A DNA stretch of 64,000 bases from Candidatus Desulfosporosinus nitrosoreducens (GCF_030954495.1 NZ_JAVHUW010000070.1:62001-126000), one strand, 5' to 3'; shown: positions 16,889 through 26,900, numbered from the stretch's first letter. Numbers and translations: made by a program. The notes: generated by a model not told the origin, from the sequence alone.

Positions 16889-19438
16889 ATGGATATTATT
16901 TTAGCTCATCGTCAAATTGATTTTGACGCTTTGGCCTCCATGGTCGCGGCACAGAAGCTTTATCCCAACAGTGTTCTGGTGATTGATGGTAAACCGAATG
17001 TTTATGTTCAGGACTTTTTAGCCTTATCCAAAGATCAATTGAGATATCTTAAGTCACAGGAAGTTACTATAGACGAGGTCAGCAAGGTTATTTTGGTGGA
17101 TACTCACGACTTAAAGCGGGCAGGCCTACTGGGAGAAAAGATTGCTCAGATTCCTGACCTGGAAGTCGAAATCTACGATCATCATCCTTATTCCGGTCCC
17201 ATGAAACCAGGAATGGTTATTGATCTCGTCGGAGCCTGTGCTACACTTCTGGTTGAAAAATTAGCCGGTTTCGGCTTACCTTTAAGTAGTTTTGAGGCGA
17301 CATTGATTGCTATTGGCATTTACGAGGACACGGGGAGCCTGTTGTTCGACAGCACGACAGTGCGCGATGTCCGGGCGGTTGCCTATTTGCTTGATCAGGG
17401 CGCCAATCTGGGAGTTATTGCCGAGTATTTGCGCAAGCCCTTAATCGAAGAGCAGAAAGAGCTGTTACAGCAATTGCTTGATCAAGGGCAAACGGAATTT
17501 TTCGACGGATTGCCCGTCTACTTATCCTACGCTGAATCTAAGGAATATGTGGGTGGTCTTGCTTTATTGGCTCACCGGGTCGGAGAACTGGAGAGCGCCG
17601 ATACCTGGTTTTTATTGGTTAAAATGGATCATCGTGTATATCTTGTGGGCCGCTCCAGAGGCAGGGGGTTGCCTGTCAATCGCCTGGTTCAACTTTTCGG
17701 CGGGGCAGGACATGACAGGGCGGCTTCAGCCACCATTAAAGATGGCGACCTGCCTACGATCCTTAAACAACTGCGTTCCGCGATCAAGAGCCGGGCGGTA
17801 CGCCCGCACTTGGTCAGGGACATGATGAGTTATCCGGTTAAAACGGTGACTCCCGAAACCCGTTTGGCTGAAGTAGAAACAATGTTATTGCGGTACGGTC
17901 ATACGGGAGTACCGGTTACGGACGGTAACTCTTTAGTGGGAATAATTTCCCGCCGCGATGTGGAAAAGGCCATCAGACACGGATTGCGGCATGCCCCAGT
18001 TAAAGGATTTATGACCAGAAACGTGGTTACTGTGGAGGCGGAGGCAACTCTGGATGAAGTCCAGCGGGTGATGGTGCAAAACGACATAGGCCGTCTTCCC
18101 GTTGTTGAAGACGGCGACTTAGTTGGCATTGTTTCCAGATCCGATGTTTTGCGCCTGATCCACGGCGGGGCGGTGCCTATTGAAACACAACTGGTTCGCG
18201 AACGCAGCGCGGCCATGCGTCAGGACATCCTGGATTTAATCGCCAAGCTGCCGGATGGAGAAAGAAAGATCCTTGAAGCGGTCCGGGATACCGCTCAGGA
18301 AGAAGAGTGTTCCGTTTATTTAGTGGGAGGGTTTGTCAGGGATTTGCTTCTCTCGGTCCCCACGCAAGACCTGGACTTTGTGGTGGAAGGCAATGGCGGT
18401 CAATTTGCTGAAGCCTTAGTTAAGAAATTGCCTGAGGGAAAAATAACCCAACACGTGAAGTTTGGCACAGCCCAGATTTCTTTTCCCGACGGGAGCCATT
18501 TGGATATCGCCAGTACGCGCGTGGAATATTATTCCTTCCCCGGCGCTCTTCCGCAAGTGGAAGAATCCTGCTTGCGCGAGGATTTGTTCCGGCGTGACTT
18601 TACGATTAACTCCATGGCTATATGTTTGAATTCCGAGCATTTTGGGGAACTTGTCGATTATTATGGCGGTAAACGGGATCTGCAGCAAGGTAAAATTTGT
18701 TTTTTACATAATCTGAGTTTTATTGAAGATCCTACTCGAATGCTGCGGGCTATCCGCTTTGCCGGGCGTTATCACTTCCAACTGGCCAAAGAGACCTTGG
18801 AAGCATTGTATACTGCCATTGATACCGGCGTTCTTTTAAAATTAAGTGTGGAGCGCTTTACAGAAGAGCTGCTGCTCATCTATAAAGAGGAAAACTATTT
18901 GTTTATGGGGCAAAAACTAATGCGCAGTGGTTTGCTTAGGGCCTGGTTTGGAGAAGATTATAGTTGGAACTTTAATTCCGATAATTTTAAAGACAGTGTT
19001 AATTGGGAGTTAACGGTCAAGTGGTTGAATTCTCTATCCAGAATGCAAGCAACGGACATTGAAAAATTGCTCAGTCGTTTAAGTTTAAACAAAAGCTTGC
19101 GCGACGAAACCCGGCTCTTTGCCGAGGTGCGCGAAGCTTTGGCGGGCAGGACAGCCTTAAGTGAATTAGACCAATTGCTAAGCAAAACTCCTCAGAACAT
19201 TATTACGGTTCTGGCACAGGACGAGCGCTTTCAGCAGCGTATCAGGGATTGCCTGGATGCGGAGCAAAGGATTCACATGACTCTCGATGGCAACGCTCTC
19301 TTGCAGATGGGGCTTAAACAAGGACCGGAAATCGGCAAAATTCTCGAACAGGTGCGGGCGGCCTGGCTTGAGGGCCGGATTTGCACGCCGGAAGAAGAAG
19401 AAAAAATCGCTCGCCAGTGGATTGATTCCCGGGGCTAG
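16889..19438 (+). CDS. DHH phosphoesterase - CBS pair - tRNA nucleotidyltransferase fusion
   Basis: An 849-residue fusion. Residues ~1-300 are a DHH/DHHA1 phosphoesterase (IILAHRQIDFDALASM, VDTHD, EIYDHHPYS, GGAGHDRAASATI). Residues ~312-425 are two CBS domains (VRDMMSYPVKTV and VKGFMTRNVVTV). Residues ~455 to the end are a class II nucleotidyltransferase: VYLVGGFVRDLLL, catalytic DLDFVV, RRDFTINSMAI, EDPTRMLRAIRFAGRY. In relatives lacking a single CCA enzyme this fusion is the A-adding tRNA nucleotidyltransferase; whether it adds A only or CCA cannot be decided. The 12-base gap to the M50 gene suggests an operon. Confidence 0.88.
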   Translation: MDIILAHRQIDFDALASMVAAQKLYPNSVLVIDGKPNVYVQDFLALSKDQLRYLKSQEVTIDEVSKVILVDTHDLKRAGLLGEKIAQIPDLEVEIYDHHPYSGPMKPGMVIDLVGACATLLVEKLAGFGLPLSSFEATLIAIGIYEDTGSLLFDSTTVRDVRAVAYLLDQGANLGVIAEYLRKPLIEEQKELLQQLLDQGQTEFFDGLPVYLSYAESKEYVGGLALLAHRVGELESADTWFLLVKMDHRVYLVGRSRGRGLPVNRLVQLFGGAGHDRAASATIKDGDLPTILKQLRSAIKSRAVRPHLVRDMMSYPVKTVTPETRLAEVETMLLRYGHTGVPVTDGNSLVGIISRRDVEKAIRHGLRHAPVKGFMTRNVVTVEAEATLDEVQRVMVQNDIGRLPVVEDGDLVGIVSRSDVLRLIHGGAVPIETQLVRERSAAMRQDILDLIAKLPDGERKILEAVRDTAQEEECSVYLVGGFVRDLLLSVPTQDLDFVVEGNGGQFAEALVKKLPEGKITQHVKFGTAQISFPDGSHLDIASTRVEYYSFPGALPQVEESCLREDLFRRDFTINSMAICLNSEHFGELVDYYGGKRDLQQGKICFLHNLSFIEDPTRMLRAIRFAGRYHFQLAKETLEALYTAIDTGVLLKLSVERFTEELLLIYKEENYLFMGQKLMRSGLLRAWFGEDYSWNFNSDNFKDSVNWELTVKWLNSLSRMQATDIEKLLSRLSLNKSLRDETRLFAEVREALAGRTALSELDQLLSKTPQNIITVLAQDERFQQRIRDCLDAEQRIHMTLDGNALLQMGLKQGPEIGKILEQVRAAWLEGRICTPEEEEKIARQWIDSRG

Positions 19439-19452
19439 GAGGAGGCACTTAT

Positions 19453-20118
19453 TTGTTTGGATTTGATTTACCAACCATCATTGCGAATATTCCCGCGTTA
19501 ATGATAGGCTTTGCGTTTCATGAGTACGCCCATGCCTGGGTTGCGGACCGTTTAGGAGACCCGACGCCGCAAAGTCAGGGAAGGCTGACTTTAAATCCTC
19601 TTGTTCATCTGGACCTGTTTGGCACGCTGATGGCTCTTCTTTACCAATTCGGCTGGGCTAAGCCGGTTATGATCAATCCCCGTTATTTTAAAGGCAACAA
19701 ACAACGGGGGAGAATGCTGGTGGCTTTGGCGGGTCCCGCCATGAACCTGGTGATGGCTTTTCTGGCCCTGTTTTTATGGTATCTCGCCATGCATTGGCTG
19801 CACGGTACGGAATGGAGTTACGTCCTGCAAATGGTATTTCGCTCGATCGTACTTATGAATTTGGGCTTAGGTATCTTTAACCTCCTGCCCATCCCTCCTT
19901 TGGACGGCTTTGCCGTTCTCCTGGGGATTTTACCAGGCCGCTTGGCCTATCGGATTTTGGCCTTTGAACAATACGGTATGATTATTCTTGTAATCCTTCT
20001 CTTTACGAATATTCTCAACACTGTTTTGTATCCTGCTATGAATGGAATCGCTTTGGCTTATCAGACTGTCATCACCATGCTCTTAACTCCGATCTTTGGC
20101 CCATTGTGGTTGGGCTAA
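19453..20118 (+). CDS. Site-2-protease-like M50 membrane metallopeptidase
   Basis: 221 residues, starting at TTG 19453 behind TAGGAGGAGG. The zinc-binding HExxH is in FAFHEYAHAWVADRLGD, and the third ligand in NLLPIPPLDGF. Several membrane helices follow, as in the short YwhC-type S2P proteins of Firmicutes. Substrate unknown. Sits between the tRNA nucleotidyltransferase and trpS. Confidence 0.9.
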   Translation: MFGFDLPTIIANIPALMIGFAFHEYAHAWVADRLGDPTPQSQGRLTLNPLVHLDLFGTLMALLYQFGWAKPVMINPRYFKGNKQRGRMLVALAGPAMNLVMAFLALFLWYLAMHWLHGTEWSYVLQMVFRSIVLMNLGLGIFNLLPIPPLDGFAVLLGILPGRLAYRILAFEQYGMIILVILLFTNILNTVLYPAMNGIALAYQTVITMLLTPIFGPLWLG

Positions 20119-20164
20119 AGTACTGGCTGTTTGGTAAAGACCTAAATTAAAGGAGTGTATCGTC

Positions 20165-21139
20165 ATGAAGGGAAGAATATTAAGTGGAATGCGCCCGACA
20201 GGGGCTTTGCATATCGGACACCTGAGTGTTATTCAAAACTGGGTCGCTTTACAGGAGGACTATGAATGTTTTTTTTCCGTTGTGGATCTCCACGCTTTGA
20301 CCTCCGGCTATGAGGATCATTTGGATTTTTCCCGCTTGCGGCGGGATATCGCCCTGGATTGGCTGAGTGTGGGAATCAACCCCGAGAAAAGCGCTGTTTT
20401 TGTGCAATCTCAAGTTAAAGAGCATGCCGAGCTTCATTTGCTTTTGTCCATGTTCACGCCTTTATCCTGGCTGGAACGTGTACCGACCTATAAAGATCAA
20501 ATTCAGCAATTGAGCCTGCAGGGAAAGGATCTGGGAACTTACGGGTTTTTAGGGTACCCTCTGTTAATGGCCGCGGATATTTTGGTTTATAAGGCAAATG
20601 CCGTCCCTGTGGGAGAAGACCAACTCCCTCATGTTGAGCTTTGCCGGGAAGTTGCCCGCCGCTTTAATCATCTTTACGGACCGGTTTTTCCCGAACCTAA
20701 AGATCTTGTGGGCAAAGTGCCGCTTTTACCGGGAGTTGACGGGCGTAAAATGAGCAAAAGCTATCATAACGCTATTTCGCTGACGGCTTCTCCTGAAGAG
20801 ATTAAGACCCGTGTCCAGCAAATGATTACTGATCCGGCGCGGCTGCGCAAAGATGACCCCGGTCATCCGGAGGTCTGCATCGTCCATAAATTTCATCAGA
20901 TTTACACGCCGAATGTCGCTGAAATAGAAGAAAATTGTCGTCTGGGAAAAATCGGCTGCGTTGCTTGCAAACGCTGTCTTGCGGAGAACCTGGAGAAATT
21001 GTTAAGTCCCTTCAGGGAACGGCGGGTTTACTGGGAAGAACCGGGGCGGATTGAGAAGGTTCTGGAGGAAGGCGCACAACGTGCCCATGAAGCGGCCTCG
21101 GTGACTATGAAAGAAGTCCGTTGTGCCATGGGACTGTAA
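20165..21139 (+). CDS. trpS: Tryptophan--tRNA ligase
   Basis: Class I aminoacyl-tRNA synthetase of 324 residues. The HIGH-type motif is GALHIGHLS and the KMSKS motif is GRKMSKSYHNAI; PVGEDQLPHVEL is the conserved tryptophan-site block. Preceded by AAGGAG. No T-box is visible in the 46-base gap upstream. Abuts scpA directly (stop followed at once by ATG). Confidence 0.97.
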   Translation: MKGRILSGMRPTGALHIGHLSVIQNWVALQEDYECFFSVVDLHALTSGYEDHLDFSRLRRDIALDWLSVGINPEKSAVFVQSQVKEHAELHLLLSMFTPLSWLERVPTYKDQIQQLSLQGKDLGTYGFLGYPLLMAADILVYKANAVPVGEDQLPHVELCREVARRFNHLYGPVFPEPKDLVGKVPLLPGVDGRKMSKSYHNAISLTASPEEIKTRVQQMITDPARLRKDDPGHPEVCIVHKFHQIYTPNVAEIEENCRLGKIGCVACKRCLAENLEKLLSPFRERRVYWEEPGRIEKVLEEGAQRAHEAASVTMKEVRCAMGL

Positions 21140-21913
21140 ATGGAAAGCGGGAATAACAGTCCGCAGATCGAATTGCCCGCTTACCAAGGTCCTTTGGATT
21201 TGCTTTTAGCCTTAATTCAGCAGGAAAAAGTAGATATTTACGATATTCCTATTGCCCGGATTGCCGATCAGTTTGTTGAAGCCGTCCGGCAAATGGAGTC
21301 TTTGGACATGGAGGTTACCACAGAGTTCCTGGTGTTGGCGGCGCAACTGCTCCTGATGAAGTCCAGAGAGCTTCTGCCCAAGCCTGCCAGGAGCGGACAA
21401 GATCAACTTGAGGAAGAAGACCTGCGCCAGGAACTGGCCGAACGTCTCCTGGAATATAAAACCTACAAACAAGCGGCGCAAATGTTGGAGAAGCTGGAGA
21501 TAGCCTCCGGACGTTCCTTCGACCGGGAGGTTGATGTGGAAGACTTGCTAGGTGATGTTCAGCCGGAAGATCCGCTTCAGGGAATAGCCTTTGGGGATCT
21601 TTGGCTGGCCTTCTGCAAGGTCATTGAACGGGCGGAAAAAGGAGAAGAAATCCAGGAGGTTGAGCCCGACGAAATTGCCATTAACGTCATGCTTGCCGAC
21701 GTTATGCGCCGGGTACTTCTTCACCCGAAAGGGCTGCGTTTTGCTCAGCTTATACGGAGCGGTTCACGGATGGAGATGGTCGTCTCTTTTTTAGCGTTAT
21801 TGGAACTCTTAAAATCCGGCAAGGTTCGTGCCGAACAATCCGCTGCCCTCAGCGAAATTATGCTCTTCCCAACGCCTAAGGCCTGGGAATTTATCGAAGA
21901 GGAGTCGATATAA
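21140..21913 (+). CDS. scpA: Segregation and condensation protein A
   Basis: Kleisin of 257 residues that bridges SMC heads in chromosome condensation. The typical start YQGPLDLLLALIQQEKVDIY and the block TEFLVLAAQLLLMKSRELLP are present; a winged-helix C-terminal end follows. Starts immediately after trpS and overlaps scpB by one base. Confidence 0.95.
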   Translation: MESGNNSPQIELPAYQGPLDLLLALIQQEKVDIYDIPIARIADQFVEAVRQMESLDMEVTTEFLVLAAQLLLMKSRELLPKPARSGQDQLEEEDLRQELAERLLEYKTYKQAAQMLEKLEIASGRSFDREVDVEDLLGDVQPEDPLQGIAFGDLWLAFCKVIERAEKGEEIQEVEPDEIAINVMLADVMRRVLLHPKGLRFAQLIRSGSRMEMVVSFLALLELLKSGKVRAEQSAALSEIMLFPTPKAWEFIEEESI

Positions 21914-22482
21914 TGCTGTTTCGAGAGCCGGAAACGGCTGCTTTAGAGGCGCTGTTATTTGTTGCGAAAAATCCTCTGAGCTTAGAGTTGCTCGAAGAAA
22001 TTCTGGAATTAGATCGTTTGACGATTGCGGAATTGTTGAATGAGCTGCGCAGCCGCTATACTGCGGAGTCCTGCGGTTTAATGCTCTTAGAAATCGACGG
22101 CGGCTTTAAATTGGCGACGAAACCCGAAGCGGCACGCTATATAGAAATTTTATATAAGCAGCCGGCTCAGACCCTTTCTAATGCCGCCCTGGAAGTGCTT
22201 TCGATTATTGCTTATAAGCAGCCTGTAACGCGCGGAGAGGTGGATTTCATTCGGGGGGTTCAGTCAGACCGCGCTTTAGCTACCTTAGTGGAGAAGGGGC
22301 TGGTCAGGGATGTGGGGCGTAAGGATGGTCCCGGGCGCCCTATTCTTTATGGCACCACAGAACAGTTTCTCCTGCATTTTGGTTTGAGCTCAATAGAAGA
22401 TTTGCCCAATCTGGAAACCTTCAGTTTAAGTGAAGACGAAGCGGCCAGCGCCAAGGAAGCAGATTTTCCGGAAACCGAATGA
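21913..22482 (+). CDS. scpB: Segregation and condensation protein B
   Basis: Winged-helix ScpB of 189 residues, partner of ScpA and SMC. The opening ETAALEALLFVAKNPLSLE, the ALEVLSIIAYKQPVTRGEVDFIRGV block and GRPILYGTTEQFLLHFGL are family hallmarks. TAATG overlap with scpA shows coupling. Confidence 0.95.
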   Translation: MLFREPETAALEALLFVAKNPLSLELLEEILELDRLTIAELLNELRSRYTAESCGLMLLEIDGGFKLATKPEAARYIEILYKQPAQTLSNAALEVLSIIAYKQPVTRGEVDFIRGVQSDRALATLVEKGLVRDVGRKDGPGRPILYGTTEQFLLHFGLSSIEDLPNLETFSLSEDEAASAKEADFPETE

Positions 22483-22527
22483 TTGGCTTTAGCTATTCGC
22501 AGCATAATGTATCGGGGAGAAACAAGG

Positions 22528-23070
22528 ATGAGATTATTTGTTGGGATTGATTTGCCCGATGAAATAAAACAGTCTATACTTAAGTTTCAAGCGGAATTAA
22601 AGCAGCTTGGGGTTAGAGGTTTTTGGAAAGCGCCGGATAACTTTCACATGACGCTGGAGTTTCTGGGCGAACTGGACTCTAAGACGCTGCCGCTGATCAG
22701 GGAATGCCTGTCTTCGGCAGGTCAGGATCATTCATCATTTGCGCTAACCCTTGGAGGCTTGGGGGCTTTTCCCTCCTTTAAACGGCCTCATACCTTGTGG
22801 ACCGCGGTTGGTGGAAGCATAAGGGAACTAAATCAATTGCAAAACGAGATCCATACGCTGCTCACCCAAAAAGGATTTAGTCTGGAAAACAGACAGTTCA
22901 AGCCGCATATTACCTTGGCTTCCCGTCCTGATCTCAGGGAAATTGAGTTGGGAGATCATAAGACGAGAAAATTAGGTGAATTCAGGGTTGAGGGAATTAC
23001 TTTGTTTGCAAGCTCAGTGATTCGGGGGAAAAGAACTTATACAGCTTTGAGTCATAAAAAGCTGCAATAA
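22528..23070 (+). CDS. thpR: RNA 2',3'-cyclic phosphodiesterase (ThpR/LigT)
   Basis: 2H phosphoesterase with both HxTx motifs, HMTLEFLGEL and HITLASRPD, 180 residues from the ATG at 22528. I prefer this start (MRLFVGIDLPDEIKQ) over the in-frame one at 22483 because it matches the family N-terminus and has GGGGAGAAACAAGG upstream. Acts on 2',3'-cyclic phosphate RNA ends. Confidence 0.9.
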   Translation: MRLFVGIDLPDEIKQSILKFQAELKQLGVRGFWKAPDNFHMTLEFLGELDSKTLPLIRECLSSAGQDHSSFALTLGGLGAFPSFKRPHTLWTAVGGSIRELNQLQNEIHTLLTQKGFSLENRQFKPHITLASRPDLREIELGDHKTRKLGEFRVEGITLFASSVIRGKRTYTALSHKKLQ

Positions 23071-23091
23071 ATAAAGGGGCCATTTAGAGAA

Positions 23092-24933
23092 ATGAGTGTT
23101 TTATTTTGCCGGGATTGCGGCGTTGATATTTCGGGCGACCCGCTGTTCAGGCGGGTGAGTTTTGCTTTGGAAAACGGAGAAAAAGCGGCTTTGGTCGGAC
23201 CGAACGGCGCGGGAAAAACAACCTTGATCCGCGCCTGTTTAGGGGACATCCGCCTGGAAAGCGGCGAGGTTCAAGTTCTTGGTTCTTGCGGGTACTTGCC
23301 TCAGACCCCGATTGTCGAGGATGAGGGGACCGTATCGCAATGCATGCTTCAGGAACGTGCCGATTTGCTGGAGATACAGAGCCAACTCCGTGAACTGGAG
23401 AAGAAAATGGCTCTTACACCAAGTGAGAAAGTTATGGAACAGTATGCCGCTTTAACAGAGGCCTTTGAACGCCAGGGGGGCTATGCCCTGGAGGCTTTAG
23501 TCCGCAAGATCTTAGCCGGGATGGGGCTGGAGGCGGAACTTAATTCTCCCGTCGCAACCTTGAGTGGCGGACAGAAGACCCGTCTGGCTTTGTGCAAACT
23601 CTTATTGCGGTCGCCGGAGCTTTTAATTTTAGATGAACCGACGAACCACTTGGATATCTCCGCGCTGGAATGGCTGGAAGGGTATTTGCGCGACTATCCG
23701 GGCGCTCTTCTCCTTGTTTCCCATGACCGTTATTTTTTAGACCGCACTGTGTCCCGGGTTTTTTGCCTGGAAAACGGAGTTCTTAAGGGCTATAGCGGAA
23801 ATTATTCCGAATACGAATTGCAGCGTGCCCTGGAAAGCAAGACCTTGAATCGGGAAGCGGAACGGCTGGAGAAAAAGATAGCGAAGCTGGAAGAATATGT
23901 GCGCCGGAATAAAGCCGGTGTTAATTCCAAACAGGCTCGCGGCCGCGAAACTCAACTTAACAAGCTGAAGCCGATGCAAATAACCAAATCGGACCACAAG
24001 CTATCGATATCTTTGGGCCAGGGAGGCCGCAGCGGAGATCGGGTTTTGCTGATAGAGGATCTCGCCATCACCTTTGGGCCTCGAACCTTGTTCCGGAATG
24101 TGGGCTTGGATTTGCGGCGGGGAGACCGCGTGGCTCTGCTGGGAAAAAATGGAGTCGGGAAAACTTCAATTCTCAAAGGGATTCTCCGCCAAGTTCCTTT
24201 TAATGGCACGATACACTTGGGCGCCAATGTTAAAGTGGCCTATTACTCTCAGGAACATGAGAATCTGGGAAACTCGGGAACAGTTATGGACGAGATCCGG
24301 GCCGTTTCTAATTTGAAAGATCCGGAAATCAGAACTCTTCTCGCCCGCTATGGCTTTAGAAAAGATGATGTTTTCAAGCTCATTGCCGTACTCAGCGGCG
24401 GGGAAAAAAGCCGGTTGGCCTTGTGCAAATTATTCCTGGAACAGGGAAATTTATTGCTGCTTGACGAACCGACAAATCATTTGGATGCGGAAACACGCAG
24501 CGTGCTGGAAGAGGCCCTGCAAGAGTATGAAGGAACTGTTCTTGTTGTTTCCCACGACCGTTATTTTTTAGACAAGATTGTTCAGAAAATAGCCGAATTG
24601 ACAGATCAGGGACTGACTGTCTTTGAAGGGGATTATACAAGTTATCGGGAGTTTAAACAGCAGGAAGAAGCGGTGTGTGTTCCTGCTGAAAGAAGCGCCA
24701 AACCAAGCTATCAGGGTCAGCAAGAGACCCGCAATCTGGCGCGTGAGAAAAAGCGGATGAAGCAACTGGAGCAGGAAATTGAAGAACTTGAGGAAACGCT
24801 TCAAGGCTTGGAACAGGAGCTTGCTGCCGCAGGAACAAATTATGAATTAGCCATGAAACTTCATGAAGACTATGAGACGGTTAAGAAACGAAGAGATGTG
24901 GTGCTGGAGGAATGGATCGCTGGGAATGATTGA
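23092..24933 (+). CDS. ABC-F family ATPase
   Basis: Soluble duplicated ABC ATPase of 613 residues without membrane segments. First cassette: Walker A GPNGAGKTT, signature LSGGQKTR, Walker B LLILDEPTNHLD. A charged linker with coiled coil (LEKKIAKLEEYVRRNKAG) follows, then the second cassette: GKNGVGKTS, LSGGEKSR, LLLLDEPTNHLD. The C-terminal ~90 residues form a coiled coil as in Uup. ABC-F proteins act on the ribosome E site; the subgroup (Uup, EttA or an antibiotic-protection type) is not resolved. Confidence 0.93.
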   Translation: MSVLFCRDCGVDISGDPLFRRVSFALENGEKAALVGPNGAGKTTLIRACLGDIRLESGEVQVLGSCGYLPQTPIVEDEGTVSQCMLQERADLLEIQSQLRELEKKMALTPSEKVMEQYAALTEAFERQGGYALEALVRKILAGMGLEAELNSPVATLSGGQKTRLALCKLLLRSPELLILDEPTNHLDISALEWLEGYLRDYPGALLLVSHDRYFLDRTVSRVFCLENGVLKGYSGNYSEYELQRALESKTLNREAERLEKKIAKLEEYVRRNKAGVNSKQARGRETQLNKLKPMQITKSDHKLSISLGQGGRSGDRVLLIEDLAITFGPRTLFRNVGLDLRRGDRVALLGKNGVGKTSILKGILRQVPFNGTIHLGANVKVAYYSQEHENLGNSGTVMDEIRAVSNLKDPEIRTLLARYGFRKDDVFKLIAVLSGGEKSRLALCKLFLEQGNLLLLDEPTNHLDAETRSVLEEALQEYEGTVLVVSHDRYFLDKIVQKIAELTDQGLTVFEGDYTSYREFKQQEEAVCVPAERSAKPSYQGQQETRNLAREKKRMKQLEQEIEELEETLQGLEQELAAAGTNYELAMKLHEDYETVKKRRDVVLEEWIAGND

Positions 24934-24995
24934 TTTCACCAATTAGCGCTTTTACCCATATATTATCCTGAAGTCAAAGGTGGAGGGATACATAT

Positions 24996-25655
24996 ATGGG
25001 AATAGCTTTGCTTATGGCTGTGGCTTTAAGTTTGGATGGTTTTGGTGTGGGATTGGCTTATGGGCTGCGCCGCATTCGGATACCTGTGAGTTCGATGATC
25101 GTCATTGCTATGTGTACTGTTTGCGCTATGGGAATATCGATGCTCTTCGGCAGCTTAGTCAGACTTTGGCTGACATTTATTCCGGCTAAGTTATTTGGGG
25201 CTTTAATCTTATTGGTTCTGGGAGCCTTTCAATTAGGCAGGGCACTTTGGAATCGCAGCCGGGAGGCTTTGCCCGATGCGCTTCCGGCTCTGGCCGTTGT
25301 TCAGCAGAAACCCCTTCCGGAGCCGGAGTTCCGTTTTCAATTGGAGTTTCTGGGGTTTGTGATACAGGTTCTGAAAACACCTCAAATCGCGGATGTCGAC
25401 GGATCAGGCGGGATTAGTCTTAGAGAAAGCTTTCTGCTGGGAAGCGCGCTGGCCATGGATGCGTTTGCCAGTGGGATCGGTGCGGCCATGGCCGGTATGA
25501 CCTTGTCTGTCATTGGTTTAGTTGCTTTAACCCAGATTGTTATGTTATGTTTAGGTCAGCAGCTGGCCGGCAAAATTCCGGAGAATTGGACGAATAAAGC
25601 AGGTTATTTGCCGGGTACAGTGTTAATATTAGTGGGGCTGGGTAAATTGATTTGA
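24996..25655 (+). CDS. ytaF: Sporulation membrane protein YtaF
   Basis: 219-residue manganese-efflux-like membrane protein (MntP/YtaF group) with six hydrophobic helices, beginning MGIALLMAVALSLDGFGVGL. Between the two halves (about residues 130-141) lies DVDGSGGISLRE, a complete EF-hand calcium loop pattern. In Bacillus ytaF is a sporulation gene. GGAGGG site upstream; stop is adjacent to coaE. Confidence 0.88.
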   Translation: MGIALLMAVALSLDGFGVGLAYGLRRIRIPVSSMIVIAMCTVCAMGISMLFGSLVRLWLTFIPAKLFGALILLVLGAFQLGRALWNRSREALPDALPALAVVQQKPLPEPEFRFQLEFLGFVIQVLKTPQIADVDGSGGISLRESFLLGSALAMDAFASGIGAAMAGMTLSVIGLVALTQIVMLCLGQQLAGKIPENWTNKAGYLPGTVLILVGLGKLI

Positions 25656-25665
25656 GGTGAGGTTC

Positions 25666-26265
25666 TTGTTAACAATCGGCCTGACTGGAGGCATTGGAAG
25701 CGGGAAATCGACAGTCTCCCACTGGTTTGAGAGCCAAGGGGTTCCGGTAATTGACGCGGACAAAATGGTTCATCACTTGTTTAAGACGGACTCCTGGCTG
25801 ATTTCCAAGCTGGCAGCTGTCTTTGGTCCGGAGATTATCCAAGAGAACGGAGAGATTGACCGCTCTCGGCTTGGCAAGCGGGTTTTTGCCGAGGCAGGAG
25901 CCCGGAAAGAGCTCGAGACTATCGTGCATCCGCGGGTAATTGAAGGGATGAAGCGTGCCCGGGAGGAGCTGCGAAATTCCCAGGCCCAAGTTTGTGTCTG
26001 GGATGTCCCGTTGCTCTTTGAAACAGGGTTTGAACGATATGTTGATCAGGTATGGGTCGTATGGGTACCCAGAGACATTCAGATTGAACGTGTCCTGAAG
26101 CGGGACAACCTGGAACTGCCTGAAGTAGAAGCCCGAATCGCGGCCCAGGGGCTGTTGGAGGATAAATGCCGGCAAGCGGATGTTGTTATTGATAATTCCG
26201 GGGATGTTCAAGAGACACTGCGCCAGCTTGATGAGGCCTGGAAAAAATTAATAAAACATATTTAA
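25666..26265 (+). CDS. coaE: Dephospho-CoA kinase
   Basis: P-loop kinase that phosphorylates dephospho-CoA, last step of CoA synthesis. Walker A is GLTGGIGSGKST at the very N-terminus; VIDADKMVHH and WDVPLLFETGFE blocks follow. I prefer TTG 25666 because GAGGTGAGG lies just upstream and the family starts directly before IGLTGG; GTG 25657 is an alternative. About 199 residues, normal length. Confidence 0.95.
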   Translation: MLTIGLTGGIGSGKSTVSHWFESQGVPVIDADKMVHHLFKTDSWLISKLAAVFGPEIIQENGEIDRSRLGKRVFAEAGARKELETIVHPRVIEGMKRAREELRNSQAQVCVWDVPLLFETGFERYVDQVWVVWVPRDIQIERVLKRDNLELPEVEARIAAQGLLEDKCRQADVVIDNSGDVQETLRQLDEAWKKLIKHI

Positions 26266-26318
26266 GCGATAATCAGGATATAGTTTTGTATCAGTCCTAA
26301 TTGAGACGAGGAGATGTG

Positions 26319-26900
26319 ATGGTTAAAAAGAAGAAATTCTCGGGGACAGTGGGTAAAAAACTCCTGATCCTTTTAGCGTTAATAGCTTTGGCAGGTTACT
26401 GCCTCTTAACTATACCCAGGCTGGAGAAGATTCTCTATCCGTATCCCAACCAGAAAATTGTAGAAAAGTATGCCGCTCAATACGGGGTAGACCCTCTATT
26501 TGTTGTGGCAATTATCAGGGAAGAGAGTAAATTTTTCCCTCAGTCCCAGTCTCACAAAGGAGCCATAGGACTGATGCAGCTCATGCCCAGTACGGCTCAG
26601 TCTATTGCTGAAAGCTTAGGGGATAAAAGTTACACCAGTGAGGAATTATTGAACCCGGAAAAAAATATTCAATATGGGACCTGGTATCTTTCCAGCCTGG
26701 AAAAAGCCTTCTCCAATAATCTTGTTTTGGTTATCGCCGCCTATAATGGCGGAATAGGACATGTTCAGGAATGGATTGAAACCGGGCAAATTGATCCCAA
26801 AAATATTCGTCAGGAAGACATTCCTTTTAAAGAGACCAGGGATTATGTGGGACGTGTCTTGAAAAGTTATCAGAAATATATTAAACTTTACCGTACATAA
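26319..26900 (+). CDS. SLT-domain lytic transglycosylase
   Basis: 193 residues from ATG 26319 (GAGGAG upstream). An N-terminal membrane anchor (LLILLALIALAGYCLLTI) precedes an SLT domain: catalytic Glu in IIREESKFFPQSQSHKGAIG, then LMQLMPSTAQ and AYNGGIGHV. Cleaves peptidoglycan between MurNAc and GlcNAc. In spore formers such small SLT proteins sit beside coaE; a sporulation role is possible but not shown. Confidence 0.9.
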   Translation: MVKKKKFSGTVGKKLLILLALIALAGYCLLTIPRLEKILYPYPNQKIVEKYAAQYGVDPLFVVAIIREESKFFPQSQSHKGAIGLMQLMPSTAQSIAESLGDKSYTSEELLNPEKNIQYGTWYLSSLEKAFSNNLVLVIAAYNGGIGHVQEWIETGQIDPKNIRQEDIPFKETRDYVGRVLKSYQKYIKLYRT

